From NCBI GenBank assembly GCA_020086605.1, contig JACBWW010000047.1, positions 291,995 to 355,994 on the forward strand: a stretch of DNA of 64,000 nt, read 5' to 3'. Numbering within the stretch: position 1 is the stretch's first letter; each line of letters begins with the position of its first letter. The notes beneath the pieces are model-generated. The model was not told the origin of the DNA, searched no databases, and saw only the letters and a program-made list of their open reading frames with translations. This DNA comes from Lanius collurio. Its lineage: Eukaryota > Chordata > Aves > Passeriformes > Laniidae. This document shows, piece after piece, positions 37,266 to 50,890 of this stretch. A program made the translations under genes and the position numbers.

Positions 37266-40200
37266 GCTGATATAAAGCCTTTGCAGTATGACATCCTCTG
37301 TCAAAGCTTATTCAAATAGTTCATCAGACTGAACTTTTGATTGTACCATTAGTAGCAGAAGATGCCGTAGTTTGGGCAACAGAATGGTTCTGAATGTGTA
37401 GTTCACTGCAGGATCTGGACTATAAAACACCCTTTCCATCAATCCCCAGCTCTTTTTAGCACAGTTTCTGAGGAAAGGTAATCTCTTTACAGATCTCTGT
37501 TGTTACCCCTTTGTAACTCTTTGAGTGCCAGGGGGTGTCATTCCAGCAAACTCATGAAATGAACATGATTAATGATAATGTCACATTTTTTCACCAAGCA
37601 GAGTTTTCAAATATTAAAATTTATGTGATGTGCATTCATGATGAAAATGGGAATTTATTTAGAATTATTCTGCTTTTTTGGGTAGGCTTCCTTGCTTTGC
37701 AAAAGAATTAAATAAAAGATTAAGTTATGCTCAAAGACTTTACACAGAGGTTGAGACTGAGTGCACACAGGGAAGACTGATGAGATTGATTGGTTATCAA
37801 GTGAGTGGACACTAAGTTTAAAGGCTACTTCTTCCTCAAGTAACATTGGATGTTCAGTTCCACAGTCAAGTACCCCAACTTTGTAGAGACAGCCATGTGC
37901 CTCTTTCTTCCCTGCCTCGTCCTGTGGCCCAGTGAAGGCAGTGGTCATTGAGTCTTCAGTGCAGGATTGAGGGGGATGGCTGAATATTAAAGTGCTCATA
38001 AGCATCACTCTCCAATGGGCTATGAAACACATGCATTTGGTGAAGTATGAGCTGTGTGTTTCCCTGCAAACTTATGAAATTAATAAATTTCACTGCATGC
38101 AAGTCAGAACTTTATAAAGTATGTTCTTTGACTCTGTACTTGTGATATACCATGTTGTTAGACCCTAGTATTTGCTAAAGCCAAGGAATTGAAAACTAGA
38201 GAGAAGAGTGGACTGTACTTCCCTTTAAAATAGAGATTATTTCATTTTACTCAAAAAAGCCATTCCTTCTGTAAAATTAGGAATTTTGAACCACCCTTCT
38301 TACCGTGTGTGCCTTGGCTCTTTGAGGTTTTAAAGTATGGTGAGGGACTAATGTATGTGACCATCTTAATATTAAGGAATTCTCCTCCTTCTGTGAAGTA
38401 GGAAGGTTTTCCAGTTACTGTTCTTTGTGATCCTAGTAAATCAGAATTAACAAAGGAAGCATTTTCAATCATCAGCTGACTAACTAAACTGTTTATTCCT
38501 AGAGTTTATGCAAGAAGCACTTGCTTTATGTATTCAGGATTTATTTGCCATGCTGATCTTTTCTAAAAAGTCAATTTGGTATGAAAATAAGAAACAAAAT
38601 ATGAATGGAAATTTTAATTAGAGCACTTTAGAGAGCAAAATGTCACTTTAATTCCAGGCTCTGAGTGGATTGTATAAGGAAACCAACAGAAAAATAATTT
38701 TAACTCAGACCTAGTGTCACTGTTCAGCTTGTAGGCTGTTGGGTGTTACTTATATCAGAGCAAGCATTATTTACACATGGTGTAAAATGTATATGTATTA
38801 TAACTTTTATTTATCCCCTACCATGTTTTATTTTCAGCTATGTTTAGATATCTATACTTAGGGATCACTGTAAATTTGTTGAAAGTGTGTGACTCTCAAC
38901 TCTCCCAATTTTAATTCATCAGTAATATCGGCTTTATCCTTACAAGAGTCATGCAAATAAGTGTTACCAAGGGAATGCTTGTGGTTTGTTCATCTGCAGG
39001 CATAGCAATAGTTCCATGTTCTTGGCTGGCTTTGAACACCACTGAGATTGTAGCTCTTGTGAGCAGCTCTATACAGAGCCCAGAATGTGACCTTTAACTT
39101 CTTGAGACTCAAAATTTGGTGAGGCCACAGTGCCTCAGTCATGTCTTGCAGAAGAAGCAAACCCTATTCCACACTCCTGTCTTTCTGCTGCCCCTTCCCA
39201 AAGCTGCTCATGTCACTGAGCAGCAAATGAGCAGGACTCTTATTTGGTTGAAAGAAGGCTGGAAAGGGAAAGGCTTTATTCTGCAGGCACATTCATCTCC
39301 AGTTTAACTCTTTGCTTTGCTGACAGCAAAATGCAGGGGTTACCTATGTAGGCCAGTTTGAGTAGCACTGGTACTGAGTGTGAAAGCACAGCCAACCACT
39401 GTAGAGTCACCTCCAGCTCAGGACAGGAAAATAGCTGAAACCCTCCCTGCCATAAATGCAGGTAGTGCAGCTCAAACCCAAACATAAAATACCACATCAT
39501 AAGACAACACAGACTCCTCAACGAAAGATACTTCAAATCCAGGTCTTTTCCCAAACAGAAAGGAGCTACCCTAAAAGATCATAAGGCCTCATGAGGCATC
39601 CCTGGAGAATATTTAAATCCTGCAGAGGACCTTGCACGCTGTTGGTAATGCAGGAAACAACGGAAGGGAAAACAGGCAGTTGCATGTTTCCCTAGTTCAG
39701 TACTATTCCCTGGCAAGCACCTTGTCCTGCAGCCATAGCCCACTCTCACAGCTTCCCAAGTACCACAGCCACCAGGACAATCTGACCAGACTCTCTCTGT
39801 CTTGACTGAGATGCATTCATTAATTTAACACTACCCTGTGCAGGTCATGTGGTTGTATATTTTGCTGAGCTGAGCAGCCTAACAACTGAGATATTATTTA
39901 TACCCTTCTTTGTATGTACTGTCAGTGAAGATGAATACACTCCTAATTTAGTTGAATTTGTCACAGATCCAGGCACCTGTCTCTCTAGCTGTGCTCCTCC
40001 ACATCTCAGCTGTGGATATTTTGAAGTACTTTGGCAACTGAGCTACAACTTCACTAGTTGAACAACACACTTCAGCTGCAAAGTTATTTACAAACTTTAC
40101 TGATCAAGCTGCACATTCTTGGGCTGAATTTGCTACAGACAGCACTTTGCATATGGAATTGAATTCTTTACTAATCATAGGCAATGAATTAATTTATTTG

Positions 40201-43200
40201 ATTAGCAGTAATTTACATTATTTCCTGATTATGTTCTCCAATTCCCACCATTAAGAGCTGTGTTGTGTTGCTGGTGCTGGTTAATCACTTACTACACTGT
40301 ACTTCAGAGAGGAAGGCATTTTGGTTGTAGATAAAGAGATCTTTGTCTTTAAGTACTTCTAAACAACACTTCTTCCATGTTGCATAGGGGAAGATATAAG
40401 GTTCTTTAAAAAGATTACTGGTGAAAGCACATTTTCCAATGAAGGCAGCCTTTTTTTAGTTCCTTGTGCTATCATTTGTTTAATTTCTCATTATTTGTTG
40501 GGGTTATGGAGGTACTGTTTCTGGTGCCATTGCTGTGGCAATGCCATTCTCTTTGTAACTGTGTCAAGGAGGGTTTTATGGATGAAGTCAGGCACCCCAC
40601 TGGACCAGGCTGCAGTGTAAACTCACACCAAGCTGCAGTCAAGAGTGCATGGCAGAGACATGGGACAGGGCAGACCTTTATTCACCAGTGCTGCTAGGAG
40701 GGGACCCCAGTGTACTCAGCACAACTCACTGGGTCAAACTCCCTTTTTTCATCTTCTTCAGTGTGTATCTAAGCATATCATGGTGTAATTCCTCCATAAA
40801 TAAGCAAAATTCGTGCAGGAAACGGTGTACAACCTTGTCTTCACAAAAATCTACATTTACTCTCTGCTGTCAACCTCTTTGAAAAAACTTTTGCAAGCAT
40901 TTTTCACAAAACCTCCCCAAAATACCTGGCAGTGTCTGTTCTAGGCAATTAAGTCTTCCCCTCCACCTACTGCAAAGAAAATATTCTTTACTTATCCAGG
41001 TAGTGCTTAGAGTAGGAAATTTTTCTGAGTATTGAGTGTTCTCTCCCACTTAAGTGTTTCCCACTCATCATTCACAGAGCTCAAAACTTACCAGGAAAGC
41101 TTGCATGCCCTTGCTGGCTGAGAGGCCTGACACAGAGCCAGGTTTACCAGATAGAGCTGTGCCCAATTATTTCATTAACAAAAGGCAAAATTAGCTCACA
41201 GGTAAATAATCTGAAGATTTAAATCTGCCCTGGATCCTAAATTGCATCCAGGTACGGAAATTAAAATTACAATTTTGGTTTATTCAGAATACAGTATGAA
41301 AAGACTGAGGTTAAAGACTGCAAATGAGGAAAGTATGTCTTTTGCTTAATGAAGGATATAAAGTACAAGTGGACTCTGAATTACAAGGGATATGACTTAC
41401 TTAAATGCATAAAGATTCAGTGATTAATTTTTTTTCTTAGTTGGTTAAAATTTACTGGAATTTAAATAAGGATAGAAATGGAAATATTCTTAATTTTTAC
41501 ACTTTCATGTTGGACACTTTAAGTTTAGTTTTGCTTCCAAATTTGGGGTTTTATGCATCACTTATCAGAAACTGCTAAAAACACCTATGGCTTGATTTCT
41601 CAGAATGAAAGAGGTTTCACAAAACATGTTTAGCATCAGAAGTAGAATGAGAGTTTCCTGAAATCTTCACCAAAAGTAGGCATGAAAAATGCAATGCAAA
41701 TTCATGGGCCTTACTCTGTCTAAAGTTACAATTGTTTTCCAATTTATAACACTTTAGAGTTTTGTACATTAAATTTTATGTGGCCTTACAGAAATTTATC
41801 CTTTGGTGTCCTGAGATCATTCTGAAACTCGTTGTAGCTGGTTTACCAGTCTGTAGTTCTCCAAATCCCCTAAGAACTCTCTTGAAATCTTGGTATTTCA
41901 TCAGCCACCTCTATTTTTCTGGCACCAAGGTACTTACAAGTAAAAGGTGACATATGACCACATTATAGTAATTTCATACCTGACTGCCTTTAGAACATTT
42001 TACTGAATATCACTTGGTCTTGGGGATTTGCTGATTATTCACTTTATCAATCTGTTTCTAATTCTATTCTACTGATACTTGGGTTTGAGATGGTCTGTCT
42101 GACATGTCCATCATAAAGGACATTTGTGGGATAGCTTACCTAAATTGGTTTTCAAGAAGTGTAGGAGAAAAAATTCATTCTTTTGACATCTTTCTTACTG
42201 TAAACATGTATTGGCCCCACAGACTCTCAGGTAGCATCTGGCATGTTTGAAAGAAGCTAGTTTTAGATTTTGTGCTGTTAGCAAGTTCATCTGTGGTTTT
42301 GGTCTTCCTGCTTTATATCTATCTTGCCTATATTTGTGTAGAAATAGATTTTTTTTTTAATCCAAACACTATCTTTCAAATTGTATCATTGATTTCACTT
42401 TTCAATTATGCCAACTTGGTTTTCTTTCTAAAACCATTTAGTAACCAATGTGCACTTTCTCCAAGTCTATAAACTTTAAACCATTGTAACCACTTTCGTA
42501 CACCCACAAACAGAATGCACCTTTTAAGTAAGTTTCCCTAATAAAAGGAAAGATTTTTTCTTGTGATAAACTTAACCTTTTTATGTAGCTCTCATTCAGA
42601 AATGTAAAACTGACAGATCAGATCTCTTGGCTCTCTTTGGTATGATCTGCCAAGTATATTGAATCAACTACATTATACTTCTTGTAAGAGCAGTTCTATG
42701 TTTTGTGCATCAATTAAATGAAATTTTCTTTACAAGATTCCTCCTCAATTTTCTTCTTCAGTTTTGTTTCTTTGACTCTGTCCTTGATTTTCCAGCTACA
42801 GGAGGCATCTGGGGCTGGTTTGGACTTTCTGCCCTTTGGGATCCCTTGACTCTCCCATACAGTTTGGTTACTGAATTGTCAGTACAGATTCTGCTTTCCT
42901 ATCCAGAACACATGGTATCACATGGCTCAGAAACATGGGAACAGGCTTTTCATTCAGTGAATTTGAGTGATTTTTACATGAAGTCACACTTTACAGACAG
43001 TACAACTCTTTGGTTTTGCTCCTGTAGGTTTTGTATCATATTCTGAGTCTTTCAAATTCACTCAATCAACTTACAGTAACTAATCCTGTTATTCCCTCAT
43101 TCGTGGTAATACTTTGTGTGAGAGTTTTAAATGTCTCCTGAAATCTACCAAAATGTAAAAACTTAAGGAAAACAAAAAGTATCTCCTATAAAAATATATT

Positions 43201-44150
43201 ATTTTCTGTGTTTGGTGTAAAAATAGGGAATTCTAGTGTGAAGGTGTCTCCACAGTTTTGCACTTCAAGCAAAATGGTTACTTCATTCTGGTAACATAAT
43301 TGGTCTGCTGGCATTACACCTACGTTACTTCAAGGGATGGAAATAAATTCATAAAGTGCTGCATAAAGCCTGAAATGGCCACCTTTAAGTTTAATCTTCC
43401 TGTTAATGCTGTAGAGTCTATAAAATATGCATTAATTTGAGTTTTTAATAGCTTTTATTAATCCATCTTTCCTTTGTAAAGGAGACAATATCTAATATAT
43501 ATAGTCCCTCTCTTTATGCTTTCAACCTCATGATAAATCTGATTATCTTATCTTGTTTTAAAGTTACTTTAAGCAATGTTTGGTTGCCTGGAGCATGCAA
43601 AACTATAAACATCTCCTGTTTTGCCTTAGACCCAGGCAGTCACTACACAAGATATGTGGTATAGGTGTACCCTAGATTAACTGACTGATTATAAAAGATT
43701 TTCCCCATGAGCAGAAAGAAAATGGCTCATAAAATTTTAACATATTGGTGAAAGAATCATTGTTGTGTGATGTACACCAATTAATATGTTTGTATTGATT
43801 ATGTACTTTTCCTTTAAGTATGTGCTTTCTGTAATATCCTTCAGCTTGCTGCTTTCTTAATGAACCTTCCATATTATATAGGAGAACAATATAATAAAAG
43901 AAATTACATGAGTAGAGCAAGGCTATCGCTGACTTCGAGTATTCAATCACAATGTAATATTAAAAACTAGTAATGGGATATTTCTTCAACACCTGAAAGT
44001 ATAATAACTGCAGTCATGCTTAATAATTGACATAAAATACATAAAAGCTAGAGTATGGCTGGGGCCAAAGAGAGGAAATATAAATTTCTCCTTTTTGAAC
44101 TACATGGATATTTGTAGGCTTCAGTACCTAATAGCTATCATCTTATGGGG
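37266..44150. other. Unannotated DNA, no supported gene
   Basis: About 7 kb without a recognisable gene or repeat. The longest frame is 125 codons on the - strand (37655-38032), without any domain I know. A donor-like GGTAAGAAGG occurs on the - strand near 38297-38306 at the end of an open stretch, but no paired acceptor was convincing. Confidence 0.5.
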
Positions 44151-44183
44151 AAAAAAAAAAAAAAGAAAGAAAAGGAAAAAAGG
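44151..44183. repeat. A-rich low-complexity tract
   Basis: A14 is followed by AAAG- and GAAA-type units (44151-44183). It could in principle be a retroposon tail, but the preceding sequence is not recognisable as a processed transcript and I saw no target duplication. Confidence 0.85.
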
Positions 44184-44361
44184 TGCAGGGAATGCTCCTG
44201 CTTGTTTCTGGAGGTCTTGTGAATTTGTGGATTTTTATCTGAGACAATGTGGTTTCAGTCAGCCCCTCTATCCTGGGCTTTCATAATGACAGCTGGAAAG
44301 AAGAGTTGTAAAACTTTGCTTTCCTTCACATCTCTAAATACTCTTGAAGTATATCAAATTT

Positions 44362-44400
44362 TTTGCTATAATTTGCTACTTATTTGCTATGATTTTGCTA
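44362..44400. repeat. Four phased copies of TTTGCTA
   Basis: TTTGCTA occurs at 44362, 44372, 44383 and 44394, that is at spacings of 10, 11 and 11 bases, close to one DNA helical turn. This may be a simple decayed tandem repeat. Confidence 0.75.
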
Positions 44401-47400
44401 TTATAAATTATTTTAAAACATCTGTCTTGAGAATAACTGGTTAATATTTTTAACTGAATATGTAACATTACAGTGAAACTTACTGCAACTTGCCAAGTAC
44501 TCGTTTAGATTCCACAAAAGGCAGAATATTTAGACTTTGATGGGATTTTGTATCTTTTGATTCACCAAAGTCCAGCTGAATCTACAATGTTGATTCTCTT
44601 TGTTTTTTAGGAGAGAAGGAATAACCAACCCACTGGAAAACGTGAGGGGAGGGTGACAGAAAACACAGTGATTACAGGCATCTGCAGATGAAAGCAGGGA
44701 TTGTGCCAATGAGATTAAAAACTGAGAGATTTGAGATAAAGGAAACGGAGAACAGAGGGGGTCACCCTAAACGTGTCCTCTCCTGTGCCCATGGCCCTTT
44801 TTCCCCCCAGCCTGTGTGCCAGTGAAAGCTGCCCATTGCTGGCTGCTGCCAGAGCTGCGTGGGCACCTGGAGCGCAGCGTGGCACGTGGGGATGAGCAGC
44901 ACTGACTTTTATTGCCCAGGCCCTGGGCATCGTCAGCTGAGTTTGCAGAGGGGCAAGATCACAGCAGGCACTGCTGCAGGCAGTTCTGAGGGAAGATGGC
45001 CTTTCTCATGGATTTCAGTGCTAAACTGGAAAACTTTGGGGCTCTGTGGAATTGGTGAAGGGCTGAAAGCCTCTGTGATGGGCAGACCAGGAGATGGGAG
45101 TATTTTGTCAGTCTCAGCTGATGTGTTCTGGGCTGTGTCACAAACCTTGGGAGCAATGCTGAGTTTGTGACAGAGCAGTCAGAAATGGGAAATCAAGCAA
45201 TGATTCTATCATCATTTGGCAGCCTTCTGGAAGATTTCCTGCCTTTCTGTACCTTATTTAACCAGTCTATACAGGTTTACTGGGGTTCTTTTAATTTAGA
45301 TATGTTCTAAGTGAATGAAAACATTGGCTTGATGCATCAGTATGGTGATGGGCTTGTCAGTGAACTGAAAACCCCATTGCTTTGTGTTGGCAAGTTTTGT
45401 TAGATGTTGTCTTTGCTGTGAAACACCATTTCTCATCATTTAACTTTTCTGGTAGAGCCCTGAGTCACTTGTTCACAGCTGCTTAGCAGTTCTGGAACTA
45501 ATGTCATTATGCTTCAGACCACCTTTCTGTGACATTACATTGCAGTGCATCCAGATGTAAGGTGTGAACATGGAACTAGGCATTGTTACCCTCTTAGGCT
45601 CAGTACAGCCCAGCAGCTCCATGCTTTGCAGGTGCCAGGCAGCAACTCTCATCCTTGTTGAGACCAGAAACATGAGTTCTTCGTTGCAACTCTCAACTGA
45701 TTTTATCCCAGTTCATTGTCAGGATCAGAAATATGAAATCTGAATTATGAAAATCCAAACAGGAGTATAAAGTAGCCAATGAAGGTAGGAAGGATGTGGT
45801 ATTGTAGCCTGTCATTCAGTGGGCTTAAGTTCATTTCTTTGCTAATCCAAAGAATGCTTCTGTAACACTGAACAAATAAATTTCGCCTGCAAACTCCTTT
45901 TGTTAAATTAGAAATAAACTTTGAGCTCACAAGAGAAAATCTGAAGTAAGTTAACTTAAATATTATTCAGAAAGACTAGTAGCAAGAAAGGACAATTTAC
46001 AAACTATTGCAGGGAATTGAGAGTAGAGGTACTAATGAGGAAGGCAGTGCCCACTAAGCAGGGGATGAGGATGGCACTTTCCTGCACTGCATCTCACAGG
46101 GTGAGGTGCCAGCAATGCAAGTCTGAGTTACCGTCACCATATTTGCCTTTCTGGTGTTAGTACCAGGGAAAATGACATGTCAAAATGCCCAGAATTTCCC
46201 CGTGGAAGGAAAATGGAATTGAGAATTAAACAAGATGGGGAGATGGGGAAAGAAGAGAGGAGAAGTAAGCTGTTTTTCTCCTAATACCTTTTGCAGTAGA
46301 AAACATGCAGAATGAGTAGAAAGATCTTAAATGAAAAAAAAAAAAAAATCCTGGTATGTTTTGCAAATATTTAACATCAGGAGTATGGCCAGGAAACAGG
46401 AAGCCAGCAGAGGACACCTTTATTGCTTTCTTATCACCATTTTTTTCTTGCTATCACTGAAGTATCAGAAATCCCAGAGCATGTTCTTCCTAAATTCTCA
46501 TTAATAAGCTCCACTATAAATATGAGTGTGTTGTTTTTATTAATACTGCTTTTCTAAATTCTCTTGGGGCAATAAATAGGAAAGTCAACTCCCTGGAAAC
46601 GACCAGAATTAAGATGTAATGTAATGCCACTGCCTGTCTCCTCAGCTATCTTTCCTCAAACTTTCATCCATTATTCTCTCTTCATCCCACTGGCAAAGCC
46701 AAGGGAAGGGTGCATTTTCAGTGATGCTTCTGCTGAGAAATAAAATTGTCTTGCTCCAAGTAACTGCCAGTGATGCAAATGCCAGCCAAATGTTGCTGCT
46801 CACATAAAGCTGGGAAAAGCATGTTCATGGTGGGTCTGAATGCATTTTAAGGCAACATCCTGTGCAAGGGCTGGACTTGATGGCTGGAAGGGCTGGGGTT
46901 ATTTTCCATGATGCCTGTTGGCATGGAATGGAGTGATGTTGGCATTTGCCAGCATCAGTATGATCTAAGCAGTTTATTTTAGCAATGTGGCCTACAGGAG
47001 AGTAGAAACCAAATATCAGTTTGGCTACTATTTTTAAAAGTTTTAAATTGATGGCTTGCAGGTTGCTATGTAAGAAATCCATTCCTGCACCTAAGGCAGG
47101 ATATTCACTAACCACAGTTATCCATAGATACCAACTGTAGTTACCAAGACAAGGGTTTAGTGACATTTTTCAAATTTCATTTCCATTGCAAACAATGTCC
47201 AAAGGTAACAACTATGGGACACTTGTATTTGCAATCCATGTTAAGAACGAGAGATGTTAACAAATCAAACAATTGGGTTTAATAGGTGAAGTTTTTGCAG
47301 ATGACAGGGACTGTGATCGATTTCAGACAGCAAATAGTGAAACTTGTCTCCACCATGCAACCTCTACAGAACAGTTAGGTCAGTCTATTTGAATCTCCGA

Positions 47401-47429
47401 ACATCTGAATTTTCCTTCCAAAATACAGC
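44401..47429. other. Unannotated DNA with a GC-richer patch
   Basis: A GC-richer patch of about 500 bp lies at roughly 44640-45180 and stands out from the AT-rich surroundings. It holds a 103-codon frame (44859-45170) with no recognisable domain and is not a CpG island. A run of 15 A lies at 46334-46348. Near 46870-46915 a 'ctggacttgatggctggaag' block faintly resembles a CR1 tail, but too little matches to call it. Confidence 0.45.
46334..46348. repeat. A15 homopolymer
   Basis: Fifteen consecutive A, with no recognisable upstream retroposed sequence. Confidence 0.9.
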
Positions 47430-47560
47430 TAGTGAAATCGTGCCTAGTCTGTTACTTTTCTTTATTACAGCTGGGTTTCCTGCTGGCATAGACGGTGCAG
47501 AGCTGACTCGAGCACGAGTCAAGAGTGACACCAAGTGGTTAAACATTGTATTTCTTGGCG
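47430..47560. other. CpG-bearing exon-like patch, uncertain
   Basis: A pyrimidine-rich run ending in AG ('cttttctttattacag', to about 47470) is followed by about 70 bp of more GC-balanced sequence with several CpG in an otherwise CpG-poor region. It includes the perfect hairpin GACTCG-AGCA-CGAGTC at 47505-47520. The + frame stays open from 47344 to 47655 (103 codons). On the other strand the same stretch contains AATAAA shortly after the hairpin. It could be a 3' splice acceptor with exon, a conserved non-coding element, or an unrecognised repeat; no clear donor follows on the + strand. Confidence 0.2.
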
Positions 47561-48757
47561 ATTTTTTCAATGTAGCTTTCTGGTTTATCTTTGGTTTTGA
47601 AACATCATTCTTGGGTTTTTTTCTTCTAAACAGTCCCGATTATGTCACTGAATAATTTTTTCTTTATATAAGCACAAACAGGCTCTGGCTTGTTTTATAA
47701 ACAAACATCTTCCTCGAATTTGTGCTCCAATTCTTTCTGCCCATATAATACAATTTGCATAAAATTTCTTTTCTCCAGAATACGGCAATTTCTGGGTTTT
47801 AATGAGGTATGTGTTGAGAAACATGTGGAACTGTTTTCAAAGAGGATTAAGACAGCAGCAACTGCACTATAATTATTTGACTGTAGAAGAGTAAAAAGAA
47901 TAAGCAGCAAAACGTGCTTCTGGGTAAGGAATCTTTAGGGCAGTCATGACAGAATAAGGCACATTTCTTTCTCCCATGCTTCCTTTTCAATGGTAGGTAT
48001 CTAGTGGCAAGCTGTTCCCTGTTTTCTTCCTCAGCAGAGCTCTGTGAAGGACAGGTGTGAAGTAGCCCACTTACAACCCTGCTGAGAAAACCAAAATTGA
48101 CAGAACTCTTGAATTAGATCCTACTGCCAGAAAGCTCTTTAAATGATGGCCTCGTTCATATAATCAGCAAAATAACAGCTCTGATGAGAGTCGTTCCCTC
48201 TCTTATCAATCAAACAGTGATTCTTGGTGGCTTTGTGAGCAGCCATTTTTCTGGAATTAGGTAATCATTGTTCTTCCAGAAAGAAAATATCTACTAGCCT
48301 GATGTATTCCATATTTTGGCAAGCTGGAGGACTAAGTCAAAGCAGACTTTCTTACCAAGTAACCTGATTATCTTAGCCAAAGCTTACACTGCCCAGAAGC
48401 CCAGTACTTTGATTTCTGTGGTCAAAAACACGAAGGAAAGCAAACCAGTGTTAAAGAGCACTGAGGCAAATGACAGACAGGAAAAGCATGTAGCCTATCA
48501 GGAACACAAGGCCAACAAAGGGAGCACTGGAGGGAATAACAGTGGGTATTGAAGAATGAACATTAGTTTGAATAGAACTCCTTGGAAAGTCTCTGAGTTA
48601 ATGGCCAGTCCTGCTACCCACATGGAAAATAGTAGTTGTGGAGTTGTTTGCATTTAAAATTATAGCAAAGACAGATCAATTAGAGGTCTGTGGATAAAAA
48701 AATAATTACTCAATCTGTTGTGTTTTCTCAAAATGTAATAATTAAATAACAGGCATT
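47561..48757. other. Unannotated DNA
   Basis: Nothing recognised. The lysine-rich 78-codon frame at 48316-48552 has no known domain. Confidence 0.5.
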
Positions 48758-48771
48758 AAAAAAAAAAAAAA
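48758..48771. repeat. A14 homopolymer
   Basis: Fourteen consecutive A in AT-rich sequence. Confidence 0.9.
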
Positions 48772-50757
48772 GCAACTATTTTAACTGAGACACAAAATTG
48801 TTCCCATAAGTGAATGTTGGCATCAATAGTAAGCTCTCTGCTGTTCATGTAAGACAAGTGTATTTGTGCCACTGAGTTGGAAGGTGACAGTGTTTTTAGA
48901 TGGTGCCCTTGTGATCTCAGTAATTATCACATCCCTTGCCAGGGTAACAAACTAGCAGAGTAAAATACAGTTTGCTGGTAGAGTTGTGAGAATTCATGTA
49001 ATTCAACTGCTGCTTGATGTGTCAGGATGGAGTGAGAAAAAACTGCAAGAGATCCCACTGTGTTTTATGGAAATGAAGAGCAGGCTCCCCATAAAGGGAC
49101 TATAGCCATTTTATATGAATGTCTCCTGTTGATGTTCTAGTTGAGTTTAAAATTTTAACTTTTTTTTCTTTCTTTCTTTTGAGTTTCAATAAATTCTGTT
49201 TGGGCAGTGCTGTTATGTTTTTGTTTCTTGCCAATCAGAATCTGCCAAGAGTGAGTTCTTCAATTTTTCAGTTTTAAAAATAGCATTTCTCATTCTATGT
49301 ATGTGTTTTATACAGAAACTGTGAAGCTCCTCAATAATTTCTTAGTGTGTCCATTAACCAGTGTTGCTTTGGCAACCTTTTCTTCACATATTCCATTTTT
49401 CCACTTAATGGCTCAACAACCATTATCTTTGTGTGATATCACTATCAGTCCAAATTTGTAAGACACAAACCAAAAATTGTTGGTAATAGTTGTTTTTATG
49501 ATTTTTCTTTTAATTATAAAGATAACTGGGTTTGTACATGAGGGGTTTTTTAACACTTTTGAGTTTCAAATGAAAAGTAAAAGTTTTGGGTGCGGGGCAT
49601 TTGCCTCAGGGGACTGATTTAGGTGTGAAGTGCCACCAATAGCCAATACCCAGCCATTTCTGGCCATGCCTCTCAGGGATGTGAGAGATATTTTAGTGCC
49701 AGAGTTGCCTGATTTCCCTAGAAATCTGGTGTTCTCTTGTTATTAATGTTGAAAATTACCTAATAAGAAAAAGTGCAAAAAGGACTGCCTAAGCCATAGA
49801 AGGAATTCCATATGGCTTCACATTTCCCACATTAAAAATCATTTTGCTATTCTTCATTCATGCTTTAGCAAGTTGAGAACTATGTTACCATCTTCTTTTG
49901 CAAAAGGGCATCAGAGAATAAACTAAATGAAAAAAAATATAGTTGTCAATCAGTGGCAAACTAGGACAGTTCCAAACGTTTAATTTGAAATCTGTACCTC
50001 ACACCTGAGGCCAGCATGGGAGATTGTATCAGCAGGTGTTTGGAGAGGATGCTGTTTGTCTCCATTTGCAATAGCTTTGTCTGAATTTAATTATTAATAA
50101 GGCAAGTTCTTCAGTGGCTCATGCCTGCAAATATCAAGAGAGCTCCGAGACCCCAAGTAGTAGTCATTGGAAGATAAATACTCAGTTTATCTCAGGGTGG
50201 TGTAAGCCTAGAGCAACATAAAAATAGCATTTTTCCATGGTGGAGATCCAGGAGGGAGAGCATACTTGTGTTTGGTTTGTTCTAATGTAGATTGGAGTCC
50301 TACAGGAAAAAGAAAATCACCTTCACTCTCAAGATCCAGGCAGGTTTTGTGACATATGAGGCACCATATGGGATATTGCTGAATCGTGGGACTCAATTTA
50401 GCTCTTGCTAAAGCTGTTTTATCTAAGAGATATTTCAAATTGTTTTCATACAGCTTGCAGGAGTTAATAAAATATCATATGATACAATCTCTGAATCCAT
50501 ATAAAGCATTTTGAATCTCTACTGACAGAAAAAAAAAGGCTGAGAGCTGTTTAATATTTACTGGCCTCCCTTGAGGTGCCAATCAAATCAGCTGTAACAA
50601 AGTGACCATGAAATTTTACAGTATTATCAGGAACACTTTAGAACTGTCACTTTTTTTAATGCAAATCAAATGTATATTTCTGGTGAGCTCTCTGCTGACC
50701 CCAGCCAAATGCATACAATGCGTGACAGTTCAAGTAATTTTTCTGCCTGGTACTAGA
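48772..50757. other. Unannotated DNA
   Basis: No gene, RNA or repeat family recognised in about 2 kb. A T-rich simple stretch with TTTC units lies near 49160-49180. Confidence 0.5.
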
Positions 50758-50890
50758 GCTGTGAAGCTCCAGACTTTCCAGGAAAACTCAAAATACTTTA
50801 CACAGGTTGTGCTTTCAAAAGCCATGGGTAGGACCAATTTTACAGCAAGAATTAGGAGTCGATACGGTCGGCATTAGCTGAAGGTAAGTA
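50758..50890 (+). other. Possible non-coding exon ending in a strong 5' splice site, uncertain
   Basis: The sequence GAAG followed by GTAAGTAAG (GT at 50884) is a near-ideal vertebrate splice donor. Upstream, a pyrimidine-rich stretch ending 'cctggtactag' (to 50757) could be an acceptor, giving an exon of about 126 bp. The exon would contain the unusual CpG cluster CGATACGGTCGG (50860-50871). The frame open since 50602 stops at the TAG in 'gcattag', 50875-50877, just before the donor, so the exon would not be coding in that frame. This could be an lncRNA exon or chance. Confidence 0.18.

Noticed and set aside
37655..38032. 125-codon - strand frame
   Set aside because: No recognisable domain and no supporting gene signals.
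46860..46920. CR1-tail-like 'ctggacttgatggctggaag'
   Set aside because: Only a short part resembles the CR1 3' end and the rest diverges; not enough to call an element.
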